Source: an uncultured Microbulbifer sp. | GTDB lineage: Bacteria; Pseudomonadota; Gammaproteobacteria; Pseudomonadales; Cellvibrionaceae | Assembly: GCF_947504145.1 (NCBI RefSeq) | Contig: NZ_CANNGQ010000003.1 | Coordinates: forward strand, 62,001 to 126,000 | DNA: 64,000 nucleotides | Direction: 5' to 3' | Shown here: piece after piece, positions 56,742 to 64,000 of the stretch | How positions within the stretch are numbered: position 1 is the first letter of the stretch | How the letters are laid out: each line of letters begins with the position of its first letter | Position numbers and translations under genes: made by a program | Notes under the pieces: model-generated | Database searches by the model: none | What the model was told of the DNA's origin: nothing | Seen by the model: the letters and a program-made list of their open reading frames with translations, nothing else

Positions 56742-57944
56742 TTACACACGGTGATCACGAATACTGGCGACCAGCATTTTGCCGATGCCGTACAGCAGTA
56801 ACAGAATCACTGCCAGGCTCGTAAGGTTGTACAGCTTATGCGGATACTCCGGGTCTTCTGCAATGGAAGGCTGGCTGATTACCATCAAATGCTTCAACTT
56901 GCCCGAGGCCTCCATACGTGCGGTTTCCAGAGCCGTGAGCGATGCCTGATAGGCATCCATGGCAAACTGCAGGTCCAGCTGTAGATTTTGGAAGTGGGCG
57001 TTGAGGCTATTGAGGCGCTCTTCGCCACCTTCTTCAGCCACTCCGACAAGGCGGATTTTTTCCGCCTCAATTTGTTGCTGTAGGGAACTGATCTCCGCCT
57101 GCAGGGAAATCACCTGAGAGGAATCCGAGTGCAGGTAGGTTTTTGCCGCCGTGAGCTTCGCCCGAAGCTCGGCGAGCTTGGCCTCCAGTCCCTGGATAAT
57201 GGCGCCGATACCTTTCGTCAGTTCTTCCGGGCTGACGACCTGATTCCGGTTCTGAAAATCCAGGATTTTTTGCTTGCTGGTACGCAGCTTGGTCTGCGCA
57301 AGCTCCAGCTCACTGCGCACAAATGATACCTGCTTGTCGGCGAGCTGATTACTGATGGCATTGACAAAATCTTCCGACTTGCGGATTACCGTTTCTACCA
57401 GCCACTGTGCAAATTCCGGCTCAAAACCCTGCATTTCAATACTGATGATGCCAGTGGTTTCGTCATGTGCTACAGCGATATGCGCGCGATAGTATTCGAG
57501 GTAATCTTCCTGCGAAGCATCCACGGGAAGCCGCGAGAACATATCGTACTCATCGCTCTTGAAATACGCAGCAAGCCCCAACTCTTGGTCCAGATACAGG
57601 GCCATATCCAGTGACTGGACATAGTTCACCACCAGAAAGGCGTCTTGGTTGTCACTTCCCATACCTGGCACCAGGAACCCAAGGCTCGATGACATTCCCT
57701 GACTGCTGCTGTTGTCTTTTACGATCAGCTGCGTGGCGCTGACGTAGCGGTCTGAAACCCAAAACAGGTAATAACCACTGACAAATAGCAGTGGCAGCAA
57801 GACAAACAGTGCCAGGCCAGCCCAGCGGCTGGCGCGCGCAGGCGATGCACCGACACTTGCCGCAGACAGCTTCCGCAGTATTTTTTTTGCTGTATTGGCC
57901 GCTTTTGTTTGGCCGGTCGCCGGTGCTTTTTCTACTGTTTCCAT
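56742..57944 (-). CDS. kpsE: Capsule export inner-membrane protein KpsE
   Basis: This 400-residue polysaccharide co-polymerase-type protein links the ABC transporter to KpsD across the periplasm. A transmembrane helix at about 43-65 and another near the C-terminus (about 370-390, SLAVILLLLYGIGKMLV) flank a periplasmic region. That region has a long coiled coil (about 195-330, ELELAQTKLRTSKQKILDFQNRNQ, LQAEISSLQQQIEAEKIRL). It is in the order kpsM-T-E-D typical of group 2/3 loci and starts 5 bases after kpsT. Confidence 0.95.
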   Translation of the reverse strand: METVEKAPATGQTKAANTAKKILRKLSAASVGASPARASRWAGLALFVLLPLLFVSGYYLFWVSDRYVSATQLIVKDNSSSQGMSSSLGFLVPGMGSDNQDAFLVVNYVQSLDMALYLDQELGLAAYFKSDEYDMFSRLPVDASQEDYLEYYRAHIAVAHDETTGIISIEMQGFEPEFAQWLVETVIRKSEDFVNAISNQLADKQVSFVRSELELAQTKLRTSKQKILDFQNRNQVVSPEELTKGIGAIIQGLEAKLAELRAKLTAAKTYLHSDSSQVISLQAEISSLQQQIEAEKIRLVGVAEEGGEERLNSLNAHFQNLQLDLQFAMDAYQASLTALETARMEASGKLKHLMVISQPSIAEDPEYPHKLYNLTSLAVILLLLYGIGKMLVASIRDHRV

Positions 57945-57949
57945 AACTC

Positions 57950-58645
57950 TTACTTTTGTCCGCCCGCGGCAGTCTGCGCGGGCTTGGGAATCCCCTGCTG
58001 GTACAGGGAAATCGCTTCTTGAACGGTATCGAATATCTGCAAGCCGGAGGGGCCAAGATAAATTCCCACGTCACAGTTTTTTTTCAACGTCGGCATGCTG
58101 TGGGCGACGATGATGAAATTCGCGGTTTTGCGCTTTTCTGCGATCACCTGCTCGCACTTGTGCTTGAAGTGCGCATCCCCTACCGACATCACCTCATCCA
58201 CCAGGTAATAGTCAAAATCCACTGCAATGCTCAGGCCAAATGCAAGGCGCGAGCGCATACCGGAGGAGTAGGATTTAACCGGAGCATCGAAGTAGTCCCC
58301 GATCTCGGCGAACTCCTGTACTCGATCCAGTACTTTGCGCTTTGCGCTGCCCCAGATTCCGTGGAGCCCACAAATAAAGGCGGCATTTTCACGCCCCGTC
58401 ATACTCCCCTGAAAACCGCCGGAAAGCCCCATTGGCCAGGAGATACGCTGGTCGGTAATCACCATGCCGGAATCCGGGTAATCAATCCCACCCATGATAC
58501 GAAGCAAGGTGGACTTGCCCGCACCATTACGTCCGAGAATGCCGATATTTTTCCTCTCGGGGAAAACCGCATTCACATTCCGAAACAGCACCTTGCGGCC
58601 CGCCGGCGTCTTGAAGGACTTGGTCAGGTTCCGCAATTCGATCAT
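57950..58645 (-). CDS. kpsT: Capsule ABC transporter ATPase KpsT
   Basis: This 231-residue ATPase powers export of the lipid-linked capsule. Walker A is GRNGAGKST (38-46), the signature is YSSGMRSRLAFGLS (126-139), and Walker B is YYLVDEVMSVGD (146-157). WPMGLSGGFQGSMTGREN is characteristic of KpsT/Wzt N-terminal domains. There is no C-terminal carbohydrate-binding domain, as in KpsT and unlike Wzt. It overlaps kpsM by 4 bases. Confidence 0.96.
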   Translation of the reverse strand: MIELRNLTKSFKTPAGRKVLFRNVNAVFPERKNIGILGRNGAGKSTLLRIMGGIDYPDSGMVITDQRISWPMGLSGGFQGSMTGRENAAFICGLHGIWGSAKRKVLDRVQEFAEIGDYFDAPVKSYSSGMRSRLAFGLSIAVDFDYYLVDEVMSVGDAHFKHKCEQVIAEKRKTANFIIVAHSMPTLKKNCDVGIYLGPSGLQIFDTVQEAISLYQQGIPKPAQTAAGGQK

Positions 58646-59433
58646 TGGCTGCGCACCAGGTCACGCCACTGGCTGCGGTAAACCAATAACCCAAACGAGA
58701 GCATGACCAGCGAGCTAGTTGCCAGATAGGGCAGATCGGCGAACATTCCGTGATAACTGGCGAACAGCCCTTCACGGGTCAGCTCGATCATATGCAGCAG
58801 CGGGTTCCAAGAGAGATAGCCGTGATACTCCTGCGGCACCTGCTCCAGCGAGAAAAACACCCCAGAGATGAAATACAACGGCCGAACAATCATCGGCGCA
58901 AACTTGGCGACCTCAGGAAGTTTTGTGCCCACCACACACATGGTGAGACTGATCCCCAGGCAGAAGCAGAAAAACAGCAGGTTGATTCCGACCAGCAGCA
59001 GGAAATCATTGAAACGGGCGGTGACACCGAACCAGGCGAGAATGACCAACAGCACAACAAGGCTGAACAGGTAGATGGCGAATTCCAGCAGTACCCGGGT
59101 GAGCACGGCATCAAATGGCCGCAACTGACGGTAGTTGAACAGGCCGCGGTTGGATTCGACTGCCGCCACTCCTTTACTGAAGCAATTGCTGAAGTAAATA
59201 AATGGCGCGATCCCTGCCAGCATAAACAGCATGGTGGGAATACCAGGGTAAAACTCCGCACCTGTAAAACTGAAAATTGCCGCCAGTAGCATGATGTGCA
59301 TGGCTGGCTCCAGCAACACCCACGCATAACCCAGACGCCACTTGCCAAAGCGGGTCTTCATTTCGCGGATCAGGAGTGCGCGAATTACGTCACGCTGGAT
59401 CTGCCAGGGGCTGCGGTGGATGGAGGGTTGCAT
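58642..59433 (-). CDS. kpsM: Capsule ABC transporter permease KpsM
   Basis: This is a 263-residue ABC-2 type permease with six membrane helices, partner of KpsT. N-terminal family sequence RDVIRALLIREMKTRFGKWRLGYAWVLLEPAMHI and the motif FFSLEQVPQEYHGYLSWNPLLHMIELTREGLF are clear. It is the first gene of the export block. A 289-base gap separates it from rmlB copy 2, and the gap holds a tandem 10-base-spaced repeat suggestive of regulated transcription. Confidence 0.96.
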   Translation of the reverse strand: MQPSIHRSPWQIQRDVIRALLIREMKTRFGKWRLGYAWVLLEPAMHIMLLAAIFSFTGAEFYPGIPTMLFMLAGIAPFIYFSNCFSKGVAAVESNRGLFNYRQLRPFDAVLTRVLLEFAIYLFSLVVLLVILAWFGVTARFNDFLLLVGINLLFFCFCLGISLTMCVVGTKLPEVAKFAPMIVRPLYFISGVFFSLEQVPQEYHGYLSWNPLLHMIELTREGLFASYHGMFADLPYLATSSLVMLSFGLLVYRSQWRDLVRSQ

Positions 59434-59628
59434 GTTGAGCGTTCGGATTCTTATTACTTCTGGCTACTTCTACGGCACCCCACCCCGATGATCGCAACCA
59501 CCTCAGGAGCACCACTGTCAAGAGATCCTTCTCTAATTTCCTCGGCCACACCAAGAAATTGTGACGAGCTTCCATGCAGCAGGCGCGAAATTGTACAGCA
59601 GTCGGTCGTCCGATTCACGTCTAATTCA

Positions 59629-59647
59629 ATTACAGACCATTACAGAC
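59629..59647 (-). promoter_or_regulatory. Tandem direct repeat in the kpsM leader, candidate regulator site
   Basis: Two copies of ATTACAGAC (GTCTGTAAT on the coding strand) stand exactly 10 bases apart, one helical turn, about 195 bases before kpsM. Such spacing suits OmpR/PhoB-type response regulators. The half-site CTGTAAT is close to the PhoB half-site CTGTCAT, but PhoB repeats are 11 bases apart. Confidence 0.4.
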
Positions 59648-59722
59648 TGTATGAATTTGTATCAGTGCCGAAGCATCAGCAACTCAATTGCGGTTAAGTT
59701 TTAGGCAGGCAAAGGGCGGTCT

Positions 59723-60799
59723 TCAATTTTTAGACGGGTGTACTAACGTGGCCCACCAGGACTCGCTCTGCAGGTACCACTGGATGGTTTTCTCAATTCC
59801 CGAGGAAAAAGATTCCACCGGCTGGTAGCCGAGCTCACGGCGAGACTTGGACGGGTCGATGGCGTAGCGACGGTCGTGACCGGAGCGGTCAGTCACGTAG
59901 GTGATGAGCTCGGCAGAGTGCCCATCTTTCGCGCGGCCCGCGTGCGGGAATCGGTCACTTAGCTCTGGATTACTGGCGAATGCTTTATCCACCAGCTCAC
60001 AGATCAGTTTGACGATATCGATATTGGCCCACTCATTAATACCGCCGATGTTGTAGCACTCCCCCAGCTCGCCTTTTTTGATCACCAGGTCGATACCGCG
60101 CGCGTGGTCTTCCACATAGAGCCAGTCACGGATCTGCTGGCCATCGCCGTATATAGGCAGGGGCTTGTCGTGCAGGATGTTGGTAATGACTAGCGGGATC
60201 AGCTTTTCCGGGAAGTGGTAGGGCCCGTAGTTGTTGGAGCAGTTGCTGGTGGTGACCTTCAGGCCGTAGGTGTGGTGGTAGGCGCGGACCAGATGGTCAG
60301 ACGCGGCCTTGCTCGCGGAGTAGGGGCTGTTGGGTGCGTATGGAGTGGCCTCGCTAAAGGCGGGATCATTGGGTTCGAGGGTGCCGTATACCTCATCGGT
60401 GGAGACGTGGTGGAAGCGGTGGCTCTCCTTGTTCAACCCCTCCTCCAGCCAAATTTTTTTTGCCGCCTTCAGCAGGCTATGAGTACCAATGATATTCGTT
60501 TCAATAAACGCATCGGGACCCGTGATGGAGCGGTCTACATGGCTCTCTGCAGCGAAGTGCACCAACGTATCAATTCGGTGTTCTTTGAGCAGCGTTTCTA
60601 CCAGCGGGGTATCGCAAATATCGCCGTGGCAAAAGGTGAAATTGGGGTTATCCGCAACAGGATCCAGGCTGGCTTGATTGCCAGCGTAGGTGAGCGCGTC
60701 CAGAACAACAACGTTGTCTTGAGGGTAGGTTTTCATCCAGTAGTGGACGAAGTTGGCACCGATAAAGCCGGCTCCGCCGGTTACGAGTAGATTGCTCAT
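59723..60799 (-). CDS. rfbB: dTDP-glucose 4,6-dehydratase (cassette copy 2)
   Basis: This 358-residue RmlB has [24 protein letters not shown] and [14 protein letters not shown]. Its N-terminal 240 residues are nearly the same as copy 1. The C-terminus ([37 protein letters not shown]) is GC-rich like its surroundings. It overlaps rmlD by 4 bases (ATGA), the presumably ancestral arrangement. Confidence 0.96.
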   Translation of the reverse strand: MSNLLVTGGAGFIGANFVHYWMKTYPQDNVVVLDALTYAGNQASLDPVADNPNFTFCHGDICDTPLVETLLKEHRIDTLVHFAAESHVDRSITGPDAFIETNIIGTHSLLKAAKKIWLEEGLNKESHRFHHVSTDEVYGTLEPNDPAFSEATPYAPNSPYSASKAASDHLVRAYHHTYGLKVTTSNCSNNYGPYHFPEKLIPLVITNILHDKPLPIYGDGQQIRDWLYVEDHARGIDLVIKKGELGECYNIGGINEWANIDIVKLICELVDKAFASNPELSDRFPHAGRAKDGHSAELITYVTDRSGHDRRYAIDPSKSRRELGYQPVESFSSGIEKTIQWYLQSESWWATLVHPSKN

Positions 60800-61671
60800 T
60801 TTTGCAGTTCCGTTGAATTGAGTGCGGCCCTTAAAACCTGGCGCCAGTGTTTCAGCTCTACACCGGTGTCTTTTACCAGGCGGCTCTTGTCCAGCACGCT
60901 GAATGCGGGGCGGGCGGCAGGCGTTGGGTAATCCGCTGCTGTTATGGGGCTGATTTGCACCTGTTTGCTTTCTGGCAACAGGCCGGCGGCCCTGCCCTCT
61001 TCATAAATGGCTACGGCAAAGTCATACCAGCTGGCGGCGCCGGCGTCGGTGCAGTGATAAATGCCACTGGCTTCGCGGTTTGCCGCCAGCGCATAGAGTG
61101 ATTGCGCCAGGGTACCGGCCCAAGTGGGGGTTCCGATCTGGTCGGCCACCACGCCCAGCTGATCGCGCTCGCTCATCAGGCGCAGCATGGTGGTCGCGAA
61201 GTTGCCCCCCTCGCGATCGTAGACCCACGCGGTGCGTACGATGATGGCTTCGGGCAGGATGGCCTCAATGGCTTCTTCGCCACGGGCTTTGCTTGCACCG
61301 TATACGCCCAACGGACACCGGGTATCTTGTGGCTGATAGGGCCGGGACTGTTTACCGTCAAAAACGAAATCGGTGGATACGTGAACCAGGCGAATGCCCA
61401 ACTCCCGGCAAGCTAACGCCAGGTTTTCGGGGCCGCGGGCGTTGATCAGGTGAGCCTGCTCGCAATCGGATTCGGCTTTGTCTACGGCAGTGTAGGCAGC
61501 GGCATTGATAAGCAGGTCTGGCTGCTCTTGCTTAAGGACGGTGAACACCTGTTCTTTATTGGCGATATCCAAGGCGTCACGGCCGTAGGCGATAATGGTG
61601 CTATCGGCGGGGGCTTGCTTTTGGAGCTGCTGCCCCAGTTGGCCGTTCTTACCGGTGATTAGTATTTTCAT
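60796..61671 (-). CDS. rfbD: dTDP-4-dehydrorhamnose reductase (cassette copy 2)
   Basis: This 291-residue RmlD carries [39 protein letters not shown] and [11 protein letters not shown]. It ends STELQK within the rmlB start. It agrees closely with copy 1 except at the C-terminus. A REP palindrome separates it from rmlC copy 2, which is not the case in copy 1. Confidence 0.96.
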   Translation of the reverse strand: MKILITGKNGQLGQQLQKQAPADSTIIAYGRDALDIANKEQVFTVLKQEQPDLLINAAAYTAVDKAESDCEQAHLINARGPENLALACRELGIRLVHVSTDFVFDGKQSRPYQPQDTRCPLGVYGASKARGEEAIEAILPEAIIVRTAWVYDREGGNFATTMLRLMSERDQLGVVADQIGTPTWAGTLAQSLYALAANREASGIYHCTDAGAASWYDFAVAIYEEGRAAGLLPESKQVQISPITAADYPTPAARPAFSVLDKSRLVKDTGVELKHWRQVLRAALNSTELQK

Positions 61672-61680
61672 TTTTTGAAT

Positions 61681-61706
61681 TGTTCGCCTGCAGGCAGGCT
61701 CCTACA
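61681..61706. repeat. REP-like palindrome (copy c), between rmlC and rmlD copy 2
   Basis: TGTTCGCCTGCAGGCAGGCT plus CCTACA on the plus strand, the best-preserved copy of the element. It has no counterpart at the same junction in cassette copy 1. Confidence 0.85.
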
Positions 61707-61723
61707 GGTATTTCCGAGGTGAG

Positions 61724-62272
61724 TTAGTCGAAGGTGACGGCGTCTTTCAGAAGCTTGCCTTCGGCGTCTTTGGCGGAAAGCTTGGGCTGCTCTCCATTTA
61801 CCAGAGGCCATTCGATACCGATTGCGGGGTCGTCCCAGCGCAGGGAGTGCTCGTGCTCAGGAGCGTAGTAGTCGGTGCACTTGTAAACGAACTCGGCGGA
61901 CTCACTGGTAACGTAGAAGCCGTGGGCGAAGCCTTCCGGCACCCAGAGTTGACGCATGTTGTCGCTGTTCAGCAGTACGCCCACCCATTGGCCGAAGGTG
62001 GCGGAGCTTTTGCGCAGGTCTACGGCGACGTCGAACACTTCGCCGGCGGTGACGCGCACCAGCTTGCCCTGGGTACTCTGGGCCTGGTAGTGGAGGCCAC
62101 GCAGGATACCCTGACCGGATTTGCTGTGATTGTCTTGCACGAAAGTGCGCTCGGCGCACTCGCGATTAAAGAAGTCCTGGCGGAAGGTTTCCAGGAAGAA
62201 GCCGCGTTCATCGCCGAAGATTTTGGGTTCGATGATTTTTACATCGGGAATGCTGGTTTCTAATATTTTCAT
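61724..62272 (-). CDS. rfbC: dTDP-4-dehydrorhamnose 3,5-epimerase (cassette copy 2)
   Basis: This 182-residue RmlC has FGDERGFFLETFRQDFF, FVQDNHSKSGQGILRGLHYQ, LWVPEGFAHGFYVTSE and a C-terminal GIEWPLVNGEQPKLSAKDAEGKLL. It differs from copy 1 at only about a dozen residues. Third-base changes between the two copies are frequent, so the protein is under purifying selection in both. Confidence 0.96.
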   Translation of the reverse strand: MKILETSIPDVKIIEPKIFGDERGFFLETFRQDFFNRECAERTFVQDNHSKSGQGILRGLHYQAQSTQGKLVRVTAGEVFDVAVDLRKSSATFGQWVGVLLNSDNMRQLWVPEGFAHGFYVTSESAEFVYKCTDYYAPEHEHSLRWDDPAIGIEWPLVNGEQPKLSAKDAEGKLLKDAVTFD

Positions 62273-62277
62273 TGTTT

Positions 62278-62302
62278 GCTCGCCTGCGGGCAGGCTCCTA
62301 CG
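62278..62302. repeat. REP-like palindrome (copy d), between rmlA and rmlC copy 2
   Basis: GCTCGCCTGCGGGCAGGCTC plus CTACG on the plus strand. It has the same orientation and the same gene junction as copy b in cassette 1, 6 bases before the rmlC start. Confidence 0.8.
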
Positions 62303-62308
62303 TGGTCT

Positions 62309-63223
62309 TTAGCGTGTGAAGCGGTGGTCGCGAGCGGACTCGGCAATCAGCTGCATCAGGTATTCGCCGTAACCACTCTTCATCAGAGGCTGGGCCTGTT
62401 TTTCCAGCATTTCAGTATCGATAAAGCCTTTGCGGAATGCGACCTCCTCCGGGCAGGCCACCTTCAGGCCCTGGCGGCGCTCGATGGTCTGCACAAACTG
62501 GGCGGCTTCCAACAGATTGTCGTGGGTGCCGGTGTCCAGCCAGGCGGAGCCGCGGCCCATCAACTCGACATTCAGTTTGCCCTGCTCCAGGTACATGCGG
62601 TTGAGATCGGTGATTTCCAGCTCACCGCGGTGGCTGGGCTTGATTTCCCGTGCCAGGTCGCACACCTGGTTGTCGTAAAAATAAAGGCCGGTTACGGCGT
62701 AGTTGGACTTTGGCTCTGCAGGCTTTTCTTCGATGCTGATCACTTTGCCGTTACTGTCGAATTCGGCAACGCCGTAGGCGCGCGGATCGGCAACATGATA
62801 GCCAAACACCGTGGCGCCCTCTGTTCGCTGGTCCGCACTTTTTAGCACTTCGTTGAAACGTTCCGCGTAGTAGATGTTATCGCCCAGCACCAGCGCGCTG
62901 GGGTTGTTACCCACGTGCTCGCGCCCGATCAGAAATGCCTGGGCCAGACCATCCGGGGATGGCTGCGCCGCATAAGAAATATTGATGCCCCACTGACTGC
63001 CATCTTCCAGCAGCTTCTGGAACAGTGACTGCTCATCCGGCGTGGTGATAATCAGAATATCCCGGATACCGGCCATCATCAGCGTGGTAAGCGGGTAGTA
63101 GATCATGGGCTTGTCGTAGACCGCCATGAGCTGCTTGCTGACACCTTTGGTCAGCGGATACAGACGGGTGCCGGAACCCCCGGCCAAAATAATGCCTTTT
63201 CTCGTCGCATTCCCTGTGTTCAT
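62309..63223 (-). CDS. rfbA: Glucose-1-phosphate thymidylyltransferase (cassette copy 2)
   Basis: This 304-residue RmlA has [48 protein letters not shown] and [13 protein letters not shown]. It is the first gene of the whole minus-strand capsule region. A GGGGAG Shine-Dalgarno lies 5 bases before the ATG, and a plausible sigma-70 promoter lies 65-94 bases upstream. Confidence 0.97.
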   Translation of the reverse strand: MNTGNATRKGIILAGGSGTRLYPLTKGVSKQLMAVYDKPMIYYPLTTLMMAGIRDILIITTPDEQSLFQKLLEDGSQWGINISYAAQPSPDGLAQAFLIGREHVGNNPSALVLGDNIYYAERFNEVLKSADQRTEGATVFGYHVADPRAYGVAEFDSNGKVISIEEKPAEPKSNYAVTGLYFYDNQVCDLAREIKPSHRGELEITDLNRMYLEQGKLNVELMGRGSAWLDTGTHDNLLEAAQFVQTIERRQGLKVACPEEVAFRKGFIDTEMLEKQAQPLMKSGYGEYLMQLIAESARDHRFTR

Positions 63224-63287
63224 TCACTCCCCCAATTGAGTTATCTGCATGCTTATTGGTCGAATAATTTACAGTAATTCCGCGGCT

Positions 63288-63317
63288 GTATTAACCTCGA
63301 CGCGTTCACTGCTCCAA
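63288..63317 (-). promoter_or_regulatory. Candidate sigma-70 promoter of the capsule region (rmlA copy 2)
   Basis: TTGGAG (-35) and TAATAC (-10) with an 18-base spacer on the minus strand, 65 bases before the rmlA ATG. No JUMPstart/ops element was seen in the leader. Confidence 0.45.
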
Positions 63318-63350
63318 CTTCCGTGTGGTTTCGCGGAGCGCGGCCAAAAC

Positions 63351-63384
63351 AAAAAAGGCCGCATCCTTTCGGATGCGGCCTTTT
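63351..63384. terminator. Terminator after tRNA-Ala
   Basis: 10-bp perfect stem GGCCGCATCC / GGATGCGGCC with a 4-base loop and A/T runs on both sides, 6 bases beyond the tRNA 3' end on the minus strand. It isolates the tRNA transcript from the capsule region. Confidence 0.92.
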
Positions 63385-63389
63385 AAATT

Positions 63390-63465
63390 TGGTGGAGCCT
63401 AGCGGGATCGAACCGCTGACCTCAACACTGCCAGTGTTGCGCTCTCCCAGCTGAGCTAAGGCCCC
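63390..63465 (-). tRNA. tRNA-Ala (anticodon GGC)
   Basis: This is a 76-base gene with encoded CCA. On the minus strand it begins GGGGCCTTAGCTCAGCTGGG (acceptor and D arm). The anticodon arm is CAACA-CTGGCAG-TGTTG with anticodon GGC. The T arm contains GGTTCGATCC, and the acceptor closes with GGCTCCACCA. GGC reads GCC/GCU alanine codons. It marks the right-hand edge of the capsule region. Confidence 0.95.
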
Positions 63466-63512
63466 ATATTTGGGTTGCTTTCACACTTGGGTTTCCCCCG
63501 AAAGCGAGGCGC

Positions 63513-63540
63513 ATTTTAACAGCGACCCTTCGGGTGTCAA
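63513..63540 (-). promoter_or_regulatory. Sigma-70 promoter of tRNA-Ala
   Basis: Perfect TTGACA (-35) and TAAAAT (-10) separated by 16 bases on the minus strand, about 48 bases before the mature tRNA 5' end. Confidence 0.75.
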
Positions 63541-63648
63541 CCAGAAAAAACAACTTTTCAAATCAAATAGTTAGCTTCGCTCAGACAGCCTGACACTGAA
63601 CCCGGGGTCAGCCGCCTGCCCCGGGCACTTCCACTCAGGCTTCGACCC

Positions 63649-64000
63649 TCAGGCCACCGCTGCTTCGCGCTGCTTCTGGCCTTCGAGGAATTCGCGAAGG
63701 CCGGCGCCGATATCGGCGTGGTGCAGGCCGTACTCAAACTGGGCCTTCATGTAGCCCAGCTTGTTGCCGCAGTCGTGACTGTGACCAACGATCCGGTAAG
63801 CTTCTACGCTCTGCACCTTGAGTAACTCGTCGACGGCGTCGGTCAGCTGGATTTCACCACCAGCACCCGGCTGGGTCTGGTCCAGCAGAGACCAGATTTC
63901 TGCGGGCAGCACGTAGCGGCCCACAACGGCCATGTTGGATGGAGCCGCATCGACGCTGGGCTTTTCTACCATGCCGTCGATTTTGGCTACGCCGCCTACT
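63649..64000 (-). CDS. galU: UTP-glucose-1-phosphate uridylyltransferase, C-terminal part (partial)
   Basis: The last roughly 117 codons of a GalU-type enzyme run off the right edge. Recognised segments are [40 protein letters not shown] and [18 protein letters not shown]. The enzyme makes UDP-glucose from UTP and Glc-1-P, a general precursor for surface polysaccharides. It shares the strand with tRNA-Ala and the capsule region, but the tRNA promoter and terminator separate them. A GC-rich hairpin after its stop (about 63600-63625) lacks a T run. Confidence 0.93.
   Translation of the reverse strand, partial: VGGVAKIDGMVEKPSVDAAPSNMAVVGRYVLPAEIWSLLDQTQPGAGGEIQLTDAVDELLKVQSVEAYRIVGHSHDCGNKLGYMKAQFEYGLHHADIGAGLREFLEGQKQREAAVA

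Noticed and set aside
63224..63350. JUMPstart/ops antitermination element before the capsule region
   Set aside because: No GGCGGTAG-type ops sequence was found here or in the leaders at 59434-59722 and 54923-55075.
63390..63465. tRNA-Ala as an integration site for an island
   Set aside because: No second copy of the tRNA 3' end and no integrase were noticed in the window; the capsule genes begin beyond a normal terminator.

Overview
The window looks like chromosome from a marine gammaproteobacterium, most plausibly a Cellvibrionales / Microbulbifer-like organism. This is an inference from gene content and protein style: TonB receptors, a MHYT sensor, E. coli-type SbcB, ArgS, PurU, MetE/MetR and PepQ, glycine-rich lipoproteins, and Kdo-based capsule genes. 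No taxonomic search was run. Most of the DNA is moderately GC-rich. A stretch of about 7 kb (roughly 44.7-51.7 kb) is visibly AT-richer and reads as a transferred, strain-specific block.

The left half (1-31.6 kb) is core and accessory genome. It holds the start of pyrB, then sbcB, a von Willebrand A lipoprotein, argS, a DUF2007 protein, a membrane diguanylate cyclase, gcvP, a stand-alone MHYT sensor, a small lipoprotein, purU and pepQ. Next comes a pair made of a TonB-dependent receptor and a PHP-type metallohydrolase. It is followed by divergent metE/metR, an iron-uptake pair (PKHD hydroxylase piuC and a catecholate-type TonB receptor with a Fur-like operator), cytochrome b561, a large Ig-like lipoprotein and the DEAD-box helicase deaD.

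The right half (31.9-63.2 kb) is one long minus-strand surface-polysaccharide region for an ABC-transporter (group 2/3 type) capsule. In transcription order it runs: rmlACDB copy 2; kpsMTED (export machine); rmlACDB copy 1; two glycosyltransferase-like genes and a sulfotransferase; kdsA-kdsC-kdsB-kpsF (CMP-Kdo supply for the poly-Kdo linker); two large tandem-domain GT2 enzymes with a sulfotransferase translationally coupled between them; a frameshifted SLC13-type transporter; a glycosyltransferase; kpsC; a PhyH-family dioxygenase; and kpsS. The predicted product is a rhamnose-containing, probably sulfated capsule built on a poly-Kdo lipid anchor and exported by KpsMTED. A tRNA-Ala(GGC) gene and the end of galU close the window.

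The observations most worth following up are these. A perfect 16-copy octanucleotide tandem repeat lies directly upstream of kdsA and could make capsule assembly phase-variable. Two complete rml cassettes lie as direct repeats around kpsMTED. A vestige at the rmlD/rmlB junction of one cassette and an AT-rich block show how the locus was remodelled. The locus has two sulfotransferases and an unexpected dioxygenase. Four REP-like palindromes are present, three of them inside the rml cassettes. The TonB-receptor/PHP-hydrolase pair has no known substrate.
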